A stretch of DNA of 64,000 nt from Mycobacterium sp. AZCC_0083 (GTDB lineage: Bacteria > Actinomycetota > Actinomycetes > Mycobacteriales > Mycobacteriaceae). Below are positions 1 to 7,712 of the stretch, in pieces. The stretch spans positions 33,705 to 97,704 of the forward strand of contig NZ_JACHGP010000027.1 of the NCBI RefSeq assembly GCF_014202335.1, read 5' to 3'. A model generated the notes under the pieces. That model made no database searches. It was not told the origin of the DNA and was given only the letters and a program-made list of their open reading frames with translations. The translations under genes were made by a program, and so were the position numbers. Position 1 is the first letter of the stretch; each line of letters opens with the position of its first letter.

Positions 1-651
1 GCTGTCTTTGGCGAGAGGCTGGAACTGGCCGAGCGCTACGCGGGGATCCTCGCGGGCGCCGGCATCGAGCGGGGCATTCTCGGGCCGGGTGAGGTACCCC
101 GGCTGTGGGATCGCCATGTCCTCAACAGTGCGGCAGTGGCCGAGCTAGTGGAGGACGATGAAACGGTGGCGGACGTCGGGAGCGGGGCTGGACTGCCCGG
201 CATCCCGCTCGCGCTGGCCCGTCCTTCCGCCCGCGTCTTTCTGGTCGAGCCGCTCCTTCGCCGAGCTGAGTTCCTCAAGGAGGTCGTCGACGACATGGGT
301 CTCGACGTCGTCGTGGTGCGTGGTCGAGCGGAGGACGGCGACGTCCGCCGGGAGCTGGGGGAGATGGACGCGGTCACGTCGCGAGCGGTCGCCTCGTTGG
401 ACAAGTTGGCAAGGTGGTCCTTGCCGCTGTTGCGCGAGGGCGGACGGATGCTCGCTATGAAGGGCGATCGAGCCGAGGATGAAGTCGTCGAGCATCGGCG
501 GGTGTTGAGCTCGTTGGGTGCTGTGGACATAGGGGTGGTGAAATGTGGCGTGGACTATTTGACTCCACCCGCCACCGTCGTCGTGGCGCGACGCGGGAAG
601 CGGATCTCACGAGCGACCCCCAAGGGGCCGTCGGGCAGGAGCAGAGGATGA
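1..651 (+). CDS. rsmG: 16S rRNA (guanine-527-N7)-methyltransferase, 5' end missing
   Basis: Methylates N7 of G527 in 16S rRNA (E. coli numbering) with S-adenosylmethionine; cytoplasmic. The reading frame is open from the first base, so the start lies outside the window. The visible part contains the SAM-binding glycine loop DVGSGAGLPGIPLA and the RsmG hallmark LWDRHVLNSAAV just before it. The stop TGA at 649-651 overlaps the parA start (ATGA), indicating translational coupling. rsmG-parA-parB is the standard order beside oriC in mycobacteria, placing this end of the window near the origin. Loss of RsmG gives low-level streptomycin resistance in mycobacteria (family knowledge). The rightmost basic tail (RGKRISRATPKGPSGRSRG) is a variable C-terminus. 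Confidence 0.95.
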   Translation, partial: AVFGERLELAERYAGILAGAGIERGILGPGEVPRLWDRHVLNSAAVAELVEDDETVADVGSGAGLPGIPLALARPSARVFLVEPLLRRAEFLKEVVDDMGLDVVVVRGRAEDGDVRRELGEMDAVTSRAVASLDKLARWSLPLLREGGRMLAMKGDRAEDEVVEHRRVLSSLGAVDIGVVKCGVDYLTPPATVVVARRGKRISRATPKGPSGRSRG

Positions 652-1634
652 CACCCCCACAGGGCGGAGACGCGGCGCCCGGCGCTCCGCCGCCGCCCGA
701 TGTTTCACGTGAAACATGGACGCCCGATCCGGGGCCACCATGGAAGGACGTGGGTGGAGACACCCCGATCGGCGCCGAAGCGGAGCGCGCCGTCAGCCTC
801 CTACACGCCGCCAAGGCCAAGCAGCTTCCGCGGCCGGGACGGCAACGCGTCTTCACGATCGCGAATCAGAAGGGCGGAGTTGGCAAGACCACGACGGCGG
901 TGAACATCGCCGCGGCGCTCGCCCTCCAAGGACTCAACACGCTCGTGATCGATCTCGATCCGCAGGGCAACGCCAGCACCGCGCTCGGGATCGAGCACCG
1001 CGAAGGCACGCCGTCGTCCTACGAAGTACTGATCGGCGAGATCTCGCTGGGGGAGGCGCTACAACGCAGTCCGCACAACGAGCGCCTCTACTGTGTGCCG
1101 GCGACCATCGACCTGGCCGGCGCCGAAATCGAATTGGTCAGCATGGTTGCCCGCGAGGGTCGATTGCGCAACGCGCTCGCCGGACTCCAGGAACACAACT
1201 TCGACTACGTCTTCATCGACTGCCCACCGTCGCTCGGTCTCCTCACCATCAACGCACTCGTGGCGGCTCCCGAGGTGCTGATCCCGATCCAGTGCGAGTA
1301 CTACGCCCTCGAGGGGGTGGGCCAACTCCTACGCAACATCGAGATGGTGAAGGCTCATCTCAACCCGCACCTGGAGGTCACCACGGTGATCCTCACGATG
1401 TACGACGGCCGCACCAAGCTGGCGGATCAAGTGGCCGCGGACGTGCGGACGCACTTCGGGGACAAGGTGTTGCGCACCGTCATTCCGCGCAGCGTCAAGG
1501 TGTCCGAGGCGCCCGGGTACGGCATGACGATCCTGGACTACGACCCGGGTTCGCGTGGCGCGATGAGCTACCTCGACGCGAGCCGGGAGCTTGCGGAGCG
1601 GGCGGATACGGCGCCCCCCGGGAGCCGGCGATGA
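648..1634 (+). CDS. parA: Chromosome partitioning ATPase ParA
   Basis: ParA/Soj-type deviant Walker ATPase that drives segregation of origins by cycling on nucleoid DNA under control of ParB bound at parS. The open frame extends up to 543, but the ATG at 648 overlapping the rsmG stop is the likely start, giving 328 residues. A proline-rich leader of about 65 residues precedes the deviant Walker A motif KGGVGKTT (about residue 75) and the downstream Walker B region FIDCPPSLGLLT. The leader encodes DVSRET at residues 18-23, which is the translation of a parS site. Followed by a tandem repeat and parB on the same strand. In mycobacteria ParA also interacts with the polar scaffold Wag31 (family knowledge). 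Confidence 0.96.
   Translation: MTPPQGGDAAPGAPPPPDVSRETWTPDPGPPWKDVGGDTPIGAEAERAVSLLHAAKAKQLPRPGRQRVFTIANQKGGVGKTTTAVNIAAALALQGLNTLVIDLDPQGNASTALGIEHREGTPSSYEVLIGEISLGEALQRSPHNERLYCVPATIDLAGAEIELVSMVAREGRLRNALAGLQEHNFDYVFIDCPPSLGLLTINALVAAPEVLIPIQCEYYALEGVGQLLRNIEMVKAHLNPHLEVTTVILTMYDGRTKLADQVAADVRTHFGDKVLRTVIPRSVKVSEAPGYGMTILDYDPGSRGAMSYLDASRELAERADTAPPGSRR
701..716. promoter_or_regulatory. parS centromere site, perfect 16-bp palindrome
   Basis: The sequence TGTTTCACGTGAAACA is a perfect palindrome identical to the bacterial parS consensus recognised by ParB/Spo0J. It lies inside the parA coding sequence (codons 18-23). This is the nucleation site from which ParB-CTP clamps spread. No second perfect copy was noticed in the window. 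Confidence 0.95.
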
Positions 1635-1692
1635 GCGCTTGCGCGAAGAGAAGACAGTGCCGATGAGCGCTTGCGCGAAGAGAAGACAGTAC
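1629..1692. repeat. 32-bp tandem repeat between parA and parB, two copies
   Basis: Two head-to-tail copies (1629-1660 and 1661-1692) of a 32-bp unit beginning CGATGAGCGCTTGCGCGAAG and differing by one base near the end; a third copy starts (CGATGAGG) and breaks off. The parA stop codon lies inside the first copy. Related cores occur at 2755-2764 (GAGCGCTTGC) and 46566-46580 (GCGCTGCGCGAAGAG), so this looks like a dispersed mycobacterial short repeat rather than a local slip. Confidence 0.8.
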
Positions 1693-1711
1693 CGATGAGG
1701 GGACAGGGCCG

Positions 1712-2710
1712 ATGACGCAGCCGGCACGCAAGAAGAGCGGCCTGGGCCGCGGGCTCGCATCGCTGATTCCCACCGGGCCCCCCGAACCCACCGGATCGGT
1801 CGACCACGAGCCCGGAAAGATGGGCCCGCAAATGGGTAGCGCGGCGGCCGACGTGCTGCTGGGCGGACCCCCGACGCCCGTCGTCTCCGAGGCCGGCGCG
1901 GTGTACCGGGAGCTCGATCCGGCATCCATCGACCCGAACCCAAAGCAGCCCCGCCAGGTGTTCGACGGTGACGCACTGGCAGAACTCGTGCACTCGATTC
2001 GCGAGTTCGGTCTGATGCAGCCGATCGTGGTTCGCGCGATCGCTTCGGACGGCGCGACACCGCGGTATCAACTCGTCATGGGGGAGCGGCGCTGGCGGGC
2101 TGCCCAGGAAGCCGGGCTCGCCACCATTCCATCGATCGTCCGCGAGACGGCCGACGAAAGCATGCTGCGCGACGCCCTTCTGGAGAACATCCACCGCGCA
2201 CAGCTGAACCCCTTGGAAGAGGCGGCGGCCTACCAGCAGCTGCTCGACGAGTTCAACGTGACGCACGACGAGCTCGCCGCTCGCATCGGACGATCGCGAC
2301 CGGTGATCAGCAACATGATCCGGTTGTTGCGGCTGCCCATCGCGGTGCAGCGGCGGGTCGCAGCGGGAGTGCTGTCCGCCGGGCACGCGCGTGCGCTGCT
2401 GGCCCTCGAGGGAGGGTCCGAGAAGCAGGAGGAGTTGGCTGCGCGGATCGTCGCGGAGGGGCTGTCCGTCCGCGCGACGGAGGAGGCGGTGACGCTCGCC
2501 AATCGGGAGGAAGCGATCGCACCGTCGGCACCGCGTCGCAAACCGATTCAGATGCCAGGGCTCCAAGACGTTGCTGAGAACCTGTCGACAGCCTTCGACA
2601 CCCGAGTCACGGTGAGCCTCGGCAAACGGAAGGGCAAGATCGTGGTGGAGTTCGGATCGATCGACGACTTGCAGCGAATAGTGGACTTGATGAACGCGAC
2701 CAAGCCGTGA
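1712..2710 (+). CDS. parB: Chromosome partitioning protein ParB
   Basis: Binds parS and spreads as a CTP-dependent sliding clamp; partner of ParA. 332 residues. The N-terminal ParA-interaction segment reads KKSGLGRGLASLIP; a long linker (about residues 15-65) precedes the ParB/Srx domain with the CTP-binding arginine-rich box GERRWRAAQEAG, then a helix-turn-helix around SRPVISNMIRLLRLP, and a C-terminal dimerisation domain ending near VEFGSIDDLQRIVDLM. ATG start with GGGGA about 8 bases upstream. Downstream of parA and the 32-bp repeat, same strand; 282 bases of non-coding DNA follow. Confidence 0.96.
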   Translation: MTQPARKKSGLGRGLASLIPTGPPEPTGSVDHEPGKMGPQMGSAAADVLLGGPPTPVVSEAGAVYRELDPASIDPNPKQPRQVFDGDALAELVHSIREFGLMQPIVVRAIASDGATPRYQLVMGERRWRAAQEAGLATIPSIVRETADESMLRDALLENIHRAQLNPLEEAAAYQQLLDEFNVTHDELAARIGRSRPVISNMIRLLRLPIAVQRRVAAGVLSAGHARALLALEGGSEKQEELAARIVAEGLSVRATEEAVTLANREEAIAPSAPRRKPIQMPGLQDVAENLSTAFDTRVTVSLGKRKGKIVVEFGSIDDLQRIVDLMNATKP

Positions 2711-2824
2711 CCAACCACACGGCGTAATTACGTCACTGTGACACAACGGCCATTTTGAGCGCTTGCTGAGGCCGCTCGGAGGAGGAAACACGTTGCGCAC
2801 CAACGCGATTCGGCATACGGCCTG

Positions 2825-2886
2825 GGGCGAGCGAAGCGACGGGATGAAAAGACTCGGGCGAGCGAAGCGACGGGACGAAGGACGGG
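2825..2886. repeat. 31-bp imperfect tandem repeat with GCGAGCGAAGCGACGGG core
   Basis: Two adjacent units (2825-2855, 2856-2886) each starting GGGCGAGCGAAGCGACGGGA. The 17-base core recurs exactly, on the opposite strand, at 25124-25140 inside the 5' end of leuS and with one mismatch at 35684-35700 inside phoX. It is therefore a dispersed REP-like repeat. It sits in the parB to GNAT intergenic region, where no convincing gene is present. Confidence 0.75.
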
Positions 2887-2912
2887 GGCCTGGGACCGTC
2901 GGTGGGCTGAAA

Positions 2913-2937
2913 GTGAACCCGCTCCGGCGGGCTTCAC
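2913..2937 (+). terminator. Possible hairpin terminator downstream of parB
   Basis: GTGAACCCGC, loop TCCG, GCGGGCTTCAC forms a stem with one bulged base. No T-tract follows, as is common for mycobacterial terminators. Its position at the end of the rsmG-parA-parB unit fits termination. Hairpin prediction by eye only. Confidence 0.4.
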
Positions 2938-2992
2938 TATTCTGGAGGGGCAACCGATGATTTTCTGGACCATCTGAGAACCGGGGACCCTA

Positions 2993-3721
2993 GTGTCGGC
3001 TCGAATCATGCCGCTGCGACTCGAAGCGTTCGAGCAGCTGCCCAAGCACGCGCGCCGCTGCGTGTTCTGGGAAGTCGATCCGTCGACCTTGCCGGGTGAA
3101 GACCACCTCGCAGACCCGGAGTTCGAGAAGGAAGCCTGGCTCTCGATGGTGATGCTCGAGTGGGGCTCGTGCGGTCAGCTCGCGGTGCGGTGCGATGCCG
3201 ACGGGTTCTCAGCGGAGGATGCCCCGTGCCTGGGCTACGCGTTCTACGCACCGCCGCGCGCGGTGCCGAGGGCCCGGCTCTTCCCCAGCGGTCCGGTGAG
3301 TGCAGATGCCGTTCTGCTCACCTCCATTGGCATCGAAGCGACCGACGATCCCGACGGATTGCCGCGTGGGCTGATCGCGGCGGTGGTGGGCGATCTCGTC
3401 CGCCGCGGCGTCAAGGCGTTGGAGGCGTTCGGACGGACGGCCGAAGCCGCCGAACTCGGTAACTCCCTGGCGGTGCCGCCCGAACTGCGTCCCGTGGTCG
3501 AAGTGCTCGGCGACTGCTCGGTCGACCAGTGCATCGTCGACGCGGACTTCCTCGGCGACGTCGGGTTCGAGGTCGTCGCACCGCATCCCTACTTCCCCCG
3601 GATGCGTCTCGAACTGGAGGAAGGGCTGGGCTGGAAGGCCGATGTGGAGGCGGCGTTGGAGCGCCTGCTCGAGAGTGCGCAGCTGCGTCCGGTCGGCGCC
3701 GGCGCTGCACCTTGCGTGTAA
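2993..3721 (+). CDS. GNAT-like acetyltransferase-family protein, Rv3916c-like
   Basis: 242 residues, close to the size of the mycobacterial protein at the same place (Rv3916c). I recognise it by position and by a GNAT-like layout: a central segment (VLLTSIGIEATDDPDGLPRGLIAAVVGDLVRRGVKALEAFG) resembles the beta4-alpha3 acetyl-CoA-binding region with a substituted pyrophosphate loop, followed by a C-terminal strand region with FEVVAPHPYFPRMRLEL. Substrate unknown. GTG start at 2993; an ATG at 3008 is possible. Always found beside parB in mycobacteria, but no functional link can be read from the sequence. Confidence 0.7.
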   Translation: MSARIMPLRLEAFEQLPKHARRCVFWEVDPSTLPGEDHLADPEFEKEAWLSMVMLEWGSCGQLAVRCDADGFSAEDAPCLGYAFYAPPRAVPRARLFPSGPVSADAVLLTSIGIEATDDPDGLPRGLIAAVVGDLVRRGVKALEAFGRTAEAAELGNSLAVPPELRPVVEVLGDCSVDQCIVDADFLGDVGFEVVAPHPYFPRMRLELEEGLGWKADVEAALERLLESAQLRPVGAGAAPCV

Positions 3722-3732
3722 TCCCGGTCAAC

Positions 3733-4866
3733 TCACAGAGATCCAGCGACCACACGTGCTTCGAAGATCACGGCGTCGAACTTGATCTCGCCGATCGTAT
3801 CGGGTTCCACTTCGAAGAGGTCTGCGCTCAGAACGCACAGATCCGCGACCTCCAGTGACCCGATCTTGTCGGCCAGACGCAGTTGCTGGGCGCCATTGAT
3901 CGTGTATCCGGCCAACAGCAATTCACGGGAAAGCCGGGCGTCCGGCTCCGGCCGAGCGATACCCGGATACACGCTGGGGGAGAGCGGGTACTCCGGGTCG
4001 ATCCGAGTCGCCGCCACCTGCATGCCAAACAACGGATTGCTCCGGTGCAACTCGTAGCTGGTGACCACGTCGCTGGAAAACGTAAGCAAGGCACCGCTTT
4101 CCGCGATCTCGTTGAAGCGGTACATGCGATCCCAGCGCTCGTCGCCGAGGTGTTTCTTGGCTGCCTCACCGAAGTACGCCCCGGACCAGTGCGTGGTTCA
4201 GTTGACGATGATGCCGAACTCAGCGGGACGATGCATGTCGGCGGCGCCGACGAGTTCGCAGTGCGCCAACGTGACCTGAATTCTCCACACGTCGCCCGTG
4301 GCCGCGATCTCGGTGCGCGCGGCTTCTACGGCATCGCAGGCCGTACGGAATGAGCGATCGCCCACGACATGGATGTGCACGTCGGCGCCTTCGGTGTTGA
4401 ATAGCAGGAAGCACCGGGTGAGTTCAGCGGTCTCCATCCCGATGTCGCCGCGGTAGTCTGCCGACGCGTGGTTGCACATGGGCGCCAGAACGGCGCTGTT
4501 GCCGGTTTCGTTCGTGCCGTCGAGGAATAGCTTCAGCGTGTTCACGTTGACGTGCTTGCTCGCGTACTCCGCGCGATGGCTCTTGAGCAGCGCGATGACT
4601 CCGGGAAGGTCGTCGGAGTTCAGAAAACGCAGCGCCCCTTCGCAATACATGTTGAGTTCGCCACGCCGGTCGAGTTCTGCGATGGCTTGCAGGACTTCGT
4701 CATCCTCGACGAGCGCCTCGAATAGGGCCGTCACACCACGCTCGGTCATGAAGCGGAAGAATCTTCCGACACGTTCGGGGGTGAGCTCCTGCGGCGGAGT
4801 CCATCCGATGTTCTCGTAGAGCGCATCGATGAAGTGTGTGGCTTGTCTACAGCGGGTCACATGCAC
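3733..4866 (-). pseudogene. Amidohydrolase (YtcJ-like) remnant: 5' deletion plus in-frame TGA
   Basis: Two consecutive open segments in the same frame (4866-4198 and the frame continuing to 3733) encode the C-terminal two thirds of an Amidohydro_3/YtcJ-type metal-dependent hydrolase. Recognisable pieces: LFLDGTNETGNSA, DVHIHVVGDRSFRTACDAVE (metal-ligand region), TLAHCELV, then THWSGAYFGEAAKKHLGD and FSSDVVTSYELHRSNPLFGMQ. The frame is broken by TGA at 4200-4198 where homologues would have Trp (family recollection), a TGG to TGA change. The N-terminal metal-binding segment (HxH) is absent upstream. Likely non-functional; it separates the GNAT gene from cwlM, an interval normally short in mycobacteria. 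Confidence 0.8.
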
Positions 4867-4964
4867 GCTCGGCCGTCGACCAGATCATCGACGTTGCCCA
4901 CGACGAACATGGGCTGACGGTGCAAGCCATCTTGATGCCGTGATCGGGCTACGGAAACGGACCG

Positions 4965-6161
4965 TCAGGCCTGCGCGGCGCGGCCGGCTTGTTCCACCGA
5001 CATCTCGTGGGCCAGCAGTTCGGCGAATGTGAACGTGCCGGTGGGCCGATCGTTCTTGCCGAGTAGGTAGAGCCGCTTCACTGCGGCCAGGATGCCCTCG
5101 GCGATCGAGTCACGGGTCTGCGGCAACACCAGCAGATCGCGGTCGTGCGGATTGGTGAGGTAGCCGATGTCGACTTGAACCGACGGCATCCGGGTCAACC
5201 GGAGCAGGTCCCAGGTCCGGCCGTGGGTGCGGCAGTCTCGTAATCCGGTGCGCGCCGCGACTTCTCGCTGAATGAAGTCGGAGAGATTGCGGCCGATGGT
5301 CGACACCGAACCGTGCGAGTTACCGAAGTGGAACGACGCCAAGCCGTTGGCGGCCGACCCTGGAAGGGCAGCACACCGCAGGCTGATCATGAGGTCGGCG
5401 CCGACGGTGTTGGCCGTGGTGGCCCGTTCGGCATCGGAGGGGCTGCGACCGACCGGCCTGGAAAGGAAGGTCTCCATGCCGATCGCGGTCATCCGGCCCT
5501 CGAGACGACTTGCCAAGTCCCACAGGATGTCTGCTTCGCTGATGGGCCCCGACGGACCTTGCATGATCGGACCGTGGTCGTCGCCGCCGCGACCTGGATC
5601 GACGATCACCCGCTTGCCAGACAGGCGTGGACCCGAGCGTCGGACCAGCTCTTCCTCGCGGATGGCGTGCAGCGAGCCGCCGGTGACCCTGGAACCCAGA
5701 AAGTACAACGAGCGCAAAGTCTCTGGGCCGCAGATACCGTCGGGGTAGAGGCCGTATTCACGTTGGTAGGACATCAGCCCGTTGTGCGTCTGCAGGCCGA
5801 AGTGTCCGTCGACGAGGCCGGTGTAGAAACCGAGGTCTTGCAGACGGGCCTGCAAGGTGGCGACGTCGTCGCCGTACATCGGCGCCCCGAACTGGTGAGC
5901 CAGGGTGCGGGCTCCGAGTCGGTAGGACGCCTCCTTGAGCGCGCGGTAGGTGGCCTCACCGACGATGCCGTCGACGAGCAGTCCGCGATGCTGCTGGAAC
6001 GCTCGGACCGCCTGGTCCAGGTCGACGTCGAACACGTCGAGCGCCACGTGCCTGCCGGTGGTCAGATCCGAGTCGGGGCTATCGATGAGCCCCAGGGCCG
6101 CCAGAGCCGCCCGAATCTCGGTCACGGGGCCGCCCCGGTCACCGCGACGCAGACTCGACAT
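4965..6161 (-). CDS. cwlM: CwlM, pseudo-amidase regulator of peptidoglycan precursor synthesis
   Basis: 398 residues. Two N-terminal peptidoglycan-binding repeats (about 5-70 and 85-155, the second around LQARLQDLGFYTGLVDGHFG) precede an Amidase_3 fold (about 185-365). Two zinc-ligand positions are altered: the canonical DPGHGG is DPGRGG, and the SxHxN motif is SLRCA, so amidase activity is unlikely. This agrees with the known role of CwlM: phosphorylated by PknB it activates MurA, and it also engages MurJ. The phosphosite reported for M. smegmatis (T374) is present at residue 374 in PTGTFTFAELL. ATG start. Last gene of a leftward trxB-trxA-cwlM group. Confidence 0.94.
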   Translation of the reverse strand: MSSLRRGDRGGPVTEIRAALAALGLIDSPDSDLTTGRHVALDVFDVDLDQAVRAFQQHRGLLVDGIVGEATYRALKEASYRLGARTLAHQFGAPMYGDDVATLQARLQDLGFYTGLVDGHFGLQTHNGLMSYQREYGLYPDGICGPETLRSLYFLGSRVTGGSLHAIREEELVRRSGPRLSGKRVIVDPGRGGDDHGPIMQGPSGPISEADILWDLASRLEGRMTAIGMETFLSRPVGRSPSDAERATTANTVGADLMISLRCAALPGSAANGLASFHFGNSHGSVSTIGRNLSDFIQREVAARTGLRDCRTHGRTWDLLRLTRMPSVQVDIGYLTNPHDRDLLVLPQTRDSIAEGILAAVKRLYLLGKNDRPTGTFTFAELLAHEMSVEQAGRAAQA

Positions 6162-6303
6162 ACCTGGCCTTTCGGGTCACGGATGGCAGCGAATCAACGC
6201 TGTCGACTGCACTGTGTGGCGCATCAGCCTGGCAACATTGTCGCAGACGTCCCCGGAGATCCGGAAACCTACAGGCCAGGCGTCAACCCGGCGACCCGCA
6301 TCG

Positions 6304-6636
6304 TTAGACGACGTCGGCGAGCTCGCGCAGCAGCGCAGCCTTGCCCTTTGCTCCGACGATCCGCTTTACCGGGGCACCGTCCTTGAACAGGATCAACGTC
6401 GGGATGGACACCACCTGGAAGTCCCGCGCGGTGGCTGGGTTCGCGTCCACGTCGATCTTCGCAACGGTCAGCTGACCGGCCTTCTCGGTGGCGATCTCCT
6501 CGAGGACGGGAGCGACCATCTTGCACGGACCGCACCAGGTCGCCCAGAAGTCCACCAGTACGGGGGTGCTGCTGGACAGCACGTCAGCGGAGAACGAGTC
6601 GTCGGTGACGGCGACCGTCGCCTTGGTGTCACTCAT
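6304..6636 (-). CDS. trxA: Thioredoxin
   Basis: 110-residue cytosolic thioredoxin with active site WCGPC (Cys35, Cys38) and the cis-proline region VSIPTLILFKDG. Reduces protein disulfides with electrons from TrxB encoded just upstream. Strong ribosome site GAAGGAG precedes the ATG. Spacing to trxB is 47 bases, so co-transcription from the trxB promoter is likely. Corresponds to the origin-proximal thioredoxin of M. tuberculosis (trxC/Rv3914). Confidence 0.96.
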   Translation of the reverse strand: MSDTKATVAVTDDSFSADVLSSSTPVLVDFWATWCGPCKMVAPVLEEIATEKAGQLTVAKIDVDANPATARDFQVVSIPTLILFKDGAPVKRIVGAKGKAALLRELADVV

Positions 6637-6683
6637 GGGGTTGCTCCTTCGTTGGAAATCGTGGACGGTTCAACGCGTTTCAT

Positions 6684-7619
6684 TCAGTCGGCGTCGCTGA
6701 GCCAGCGCTCGCTGTCGATGGCGGCCGAACACCCCATGCCGGCAGCAGTGACGGCCTGGCGGTAGGTGTGGTCGACGAGGTCGCCAGCGGCGAACACACC
6801 CTCGACCGAGGTGTAGGTGGTGCGTCCCACCACCTTCACGTAACCCTCGTCGTCGAGCTCGACCTGACCACGGACCAGCGCCGACCGCGGGTCGTGGCCG
6901 ATGGCGACGAACACGCCGGTGACGGCGAGCTTGGACTCCTCGCCGGTCACGGTGTCGCGCAGCCGCAAACCGGTGACCTTGGGCTCGCCCTCGACCTCGG
7001 TGACCGCGGTGTTGGTGAGAATGGTGATCTTCGGGTTGGCCTTGGCGCGCTCGAGCATGATCTTCGACGCGCGGAACTCCTCGCGGCGGTGGACCATCGT
7101 GACCGTGCGGGCGAACTTGGTGAGGAAGATGGCCTCCTCCATCGCCGAGTCGCCGCCGCCGATCACCGCGATGTCCTCGTCGCGGAAGAAGAAGCCGTCG
7201 CAGGTGGCGCAGGTGCTCACTCCGGTGCCGATGCGTTCCTGTTCGCCGGGAGCACCGAGGTAGCGTGCGGCCGCGCCCATCGCGAGGATCACGGTGCGGG
7301 CCTGGAACGTCTCGTCGCCGACGGTGACCGTCTTGACGGGGCCGGCGAGCGAAACCTCGTCGACGTCCTCCATGCGCAGGTCAGCGCCGAAGCGGATTGC
7401 CTGCTCGCGCATCTCCTCCATGAGCTCCGGGCCGGTGATGCCCTCTCGGAAGCCGGGGTAGTTCTCCACCTCGGTGGTGGTCATCAGTGCGCCGCCGAAC
7501 TGGACGCCTTCGAACACCAGCGGCTTGAGCTGAGCTCGAGCGGCGTAGATTGCCGCCGTGTATCCGGCAGGTCCGGAGCCGATGATGATCACGTCATGCA
7601 GCGTGGGAGTCGGGGTCAT
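6684..7619 (-). CDS. trxB: Thioredoxin reductase
   Basis: FAD/NADPH enzyme reducing TrxA. Using the ATG at 7619 (preceded by AAAGGCGG) gives 311 residues, the usual mycobacterial length; the open frame upstream adds 15 unlikely residues. FAD-binding GSGPAG (residues 14-19), redox pair CATC (Cys137, Cys140), NADPH-binding GGGDSAMEE, and the C-terminal FAD motif GVFAAGDLVD are all present. Heads the trxB-trxA-cwlM group; a SigH-like promoter lies upstream. Confidence 0.96.
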   Translation of the reverse strand: MTPTPTLHDVIIIGSGPAGYTAAIYAARAQLKPLVFEGVQFGGALMTTTEVENYPGFREGITGPELMEEMREQAIRFGADLRMEDVDEVSLAGPVKTVTVGDETFQARTVILAMGAAARYLGAPGEQERIGTGVSTCATCDGFFFRDEDIAVIGGGDSAMEEAIFLTKFARTVTMVHRREEFRASKIMLERAKANPKITILTNTAVTEVEGEPKVTGLRLRDTVTGEESKLAVTGVFVAIGHDPRSALVRGQVELDDEGYVKVVGRTTYTSVEGVFAAGDLVDHTYRQAVTAAGMGCSAAIDSERWLSDAD

Positions 7620-7666
7620 GTCCGCCTTTCTGCCCCTGCGTAGCCATTTGCTTTTGGCACGCATAT

Positions 7667-7692
7667 AACACCAGCCTAGGCCCGGCTGTTCC
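7667..7692 (-). promoter_or_regulatory. SigH-like promoter of trxB
   Basis: Reading leftward, GGAACA (7692-7687) is followed after 17 bases by GTT (7669-7667), matching the SigH/SigR-type consensus GGAAYA-N16-20-GTT. The site lies about 50 bases before the trxB start. In mycobacteria trxB/trxC are known SigH targets under thiol stress. Read by eye; the start of transcription is inferred. Confidence 0.6.
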
Positions 7693-7712
7693 CCACGGTC
7701 GGCCGGGACGCG

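Noticed and set aside
2793..2960. TTG-initiated small reading frame with GGAGGAGG ribosome site downstream of parB
   Set aside because: It runs through the 31-bp tandem repeat and lacks any recognisable family; the ribosome-site-like sequence is likely chance in GC-rich DNA.
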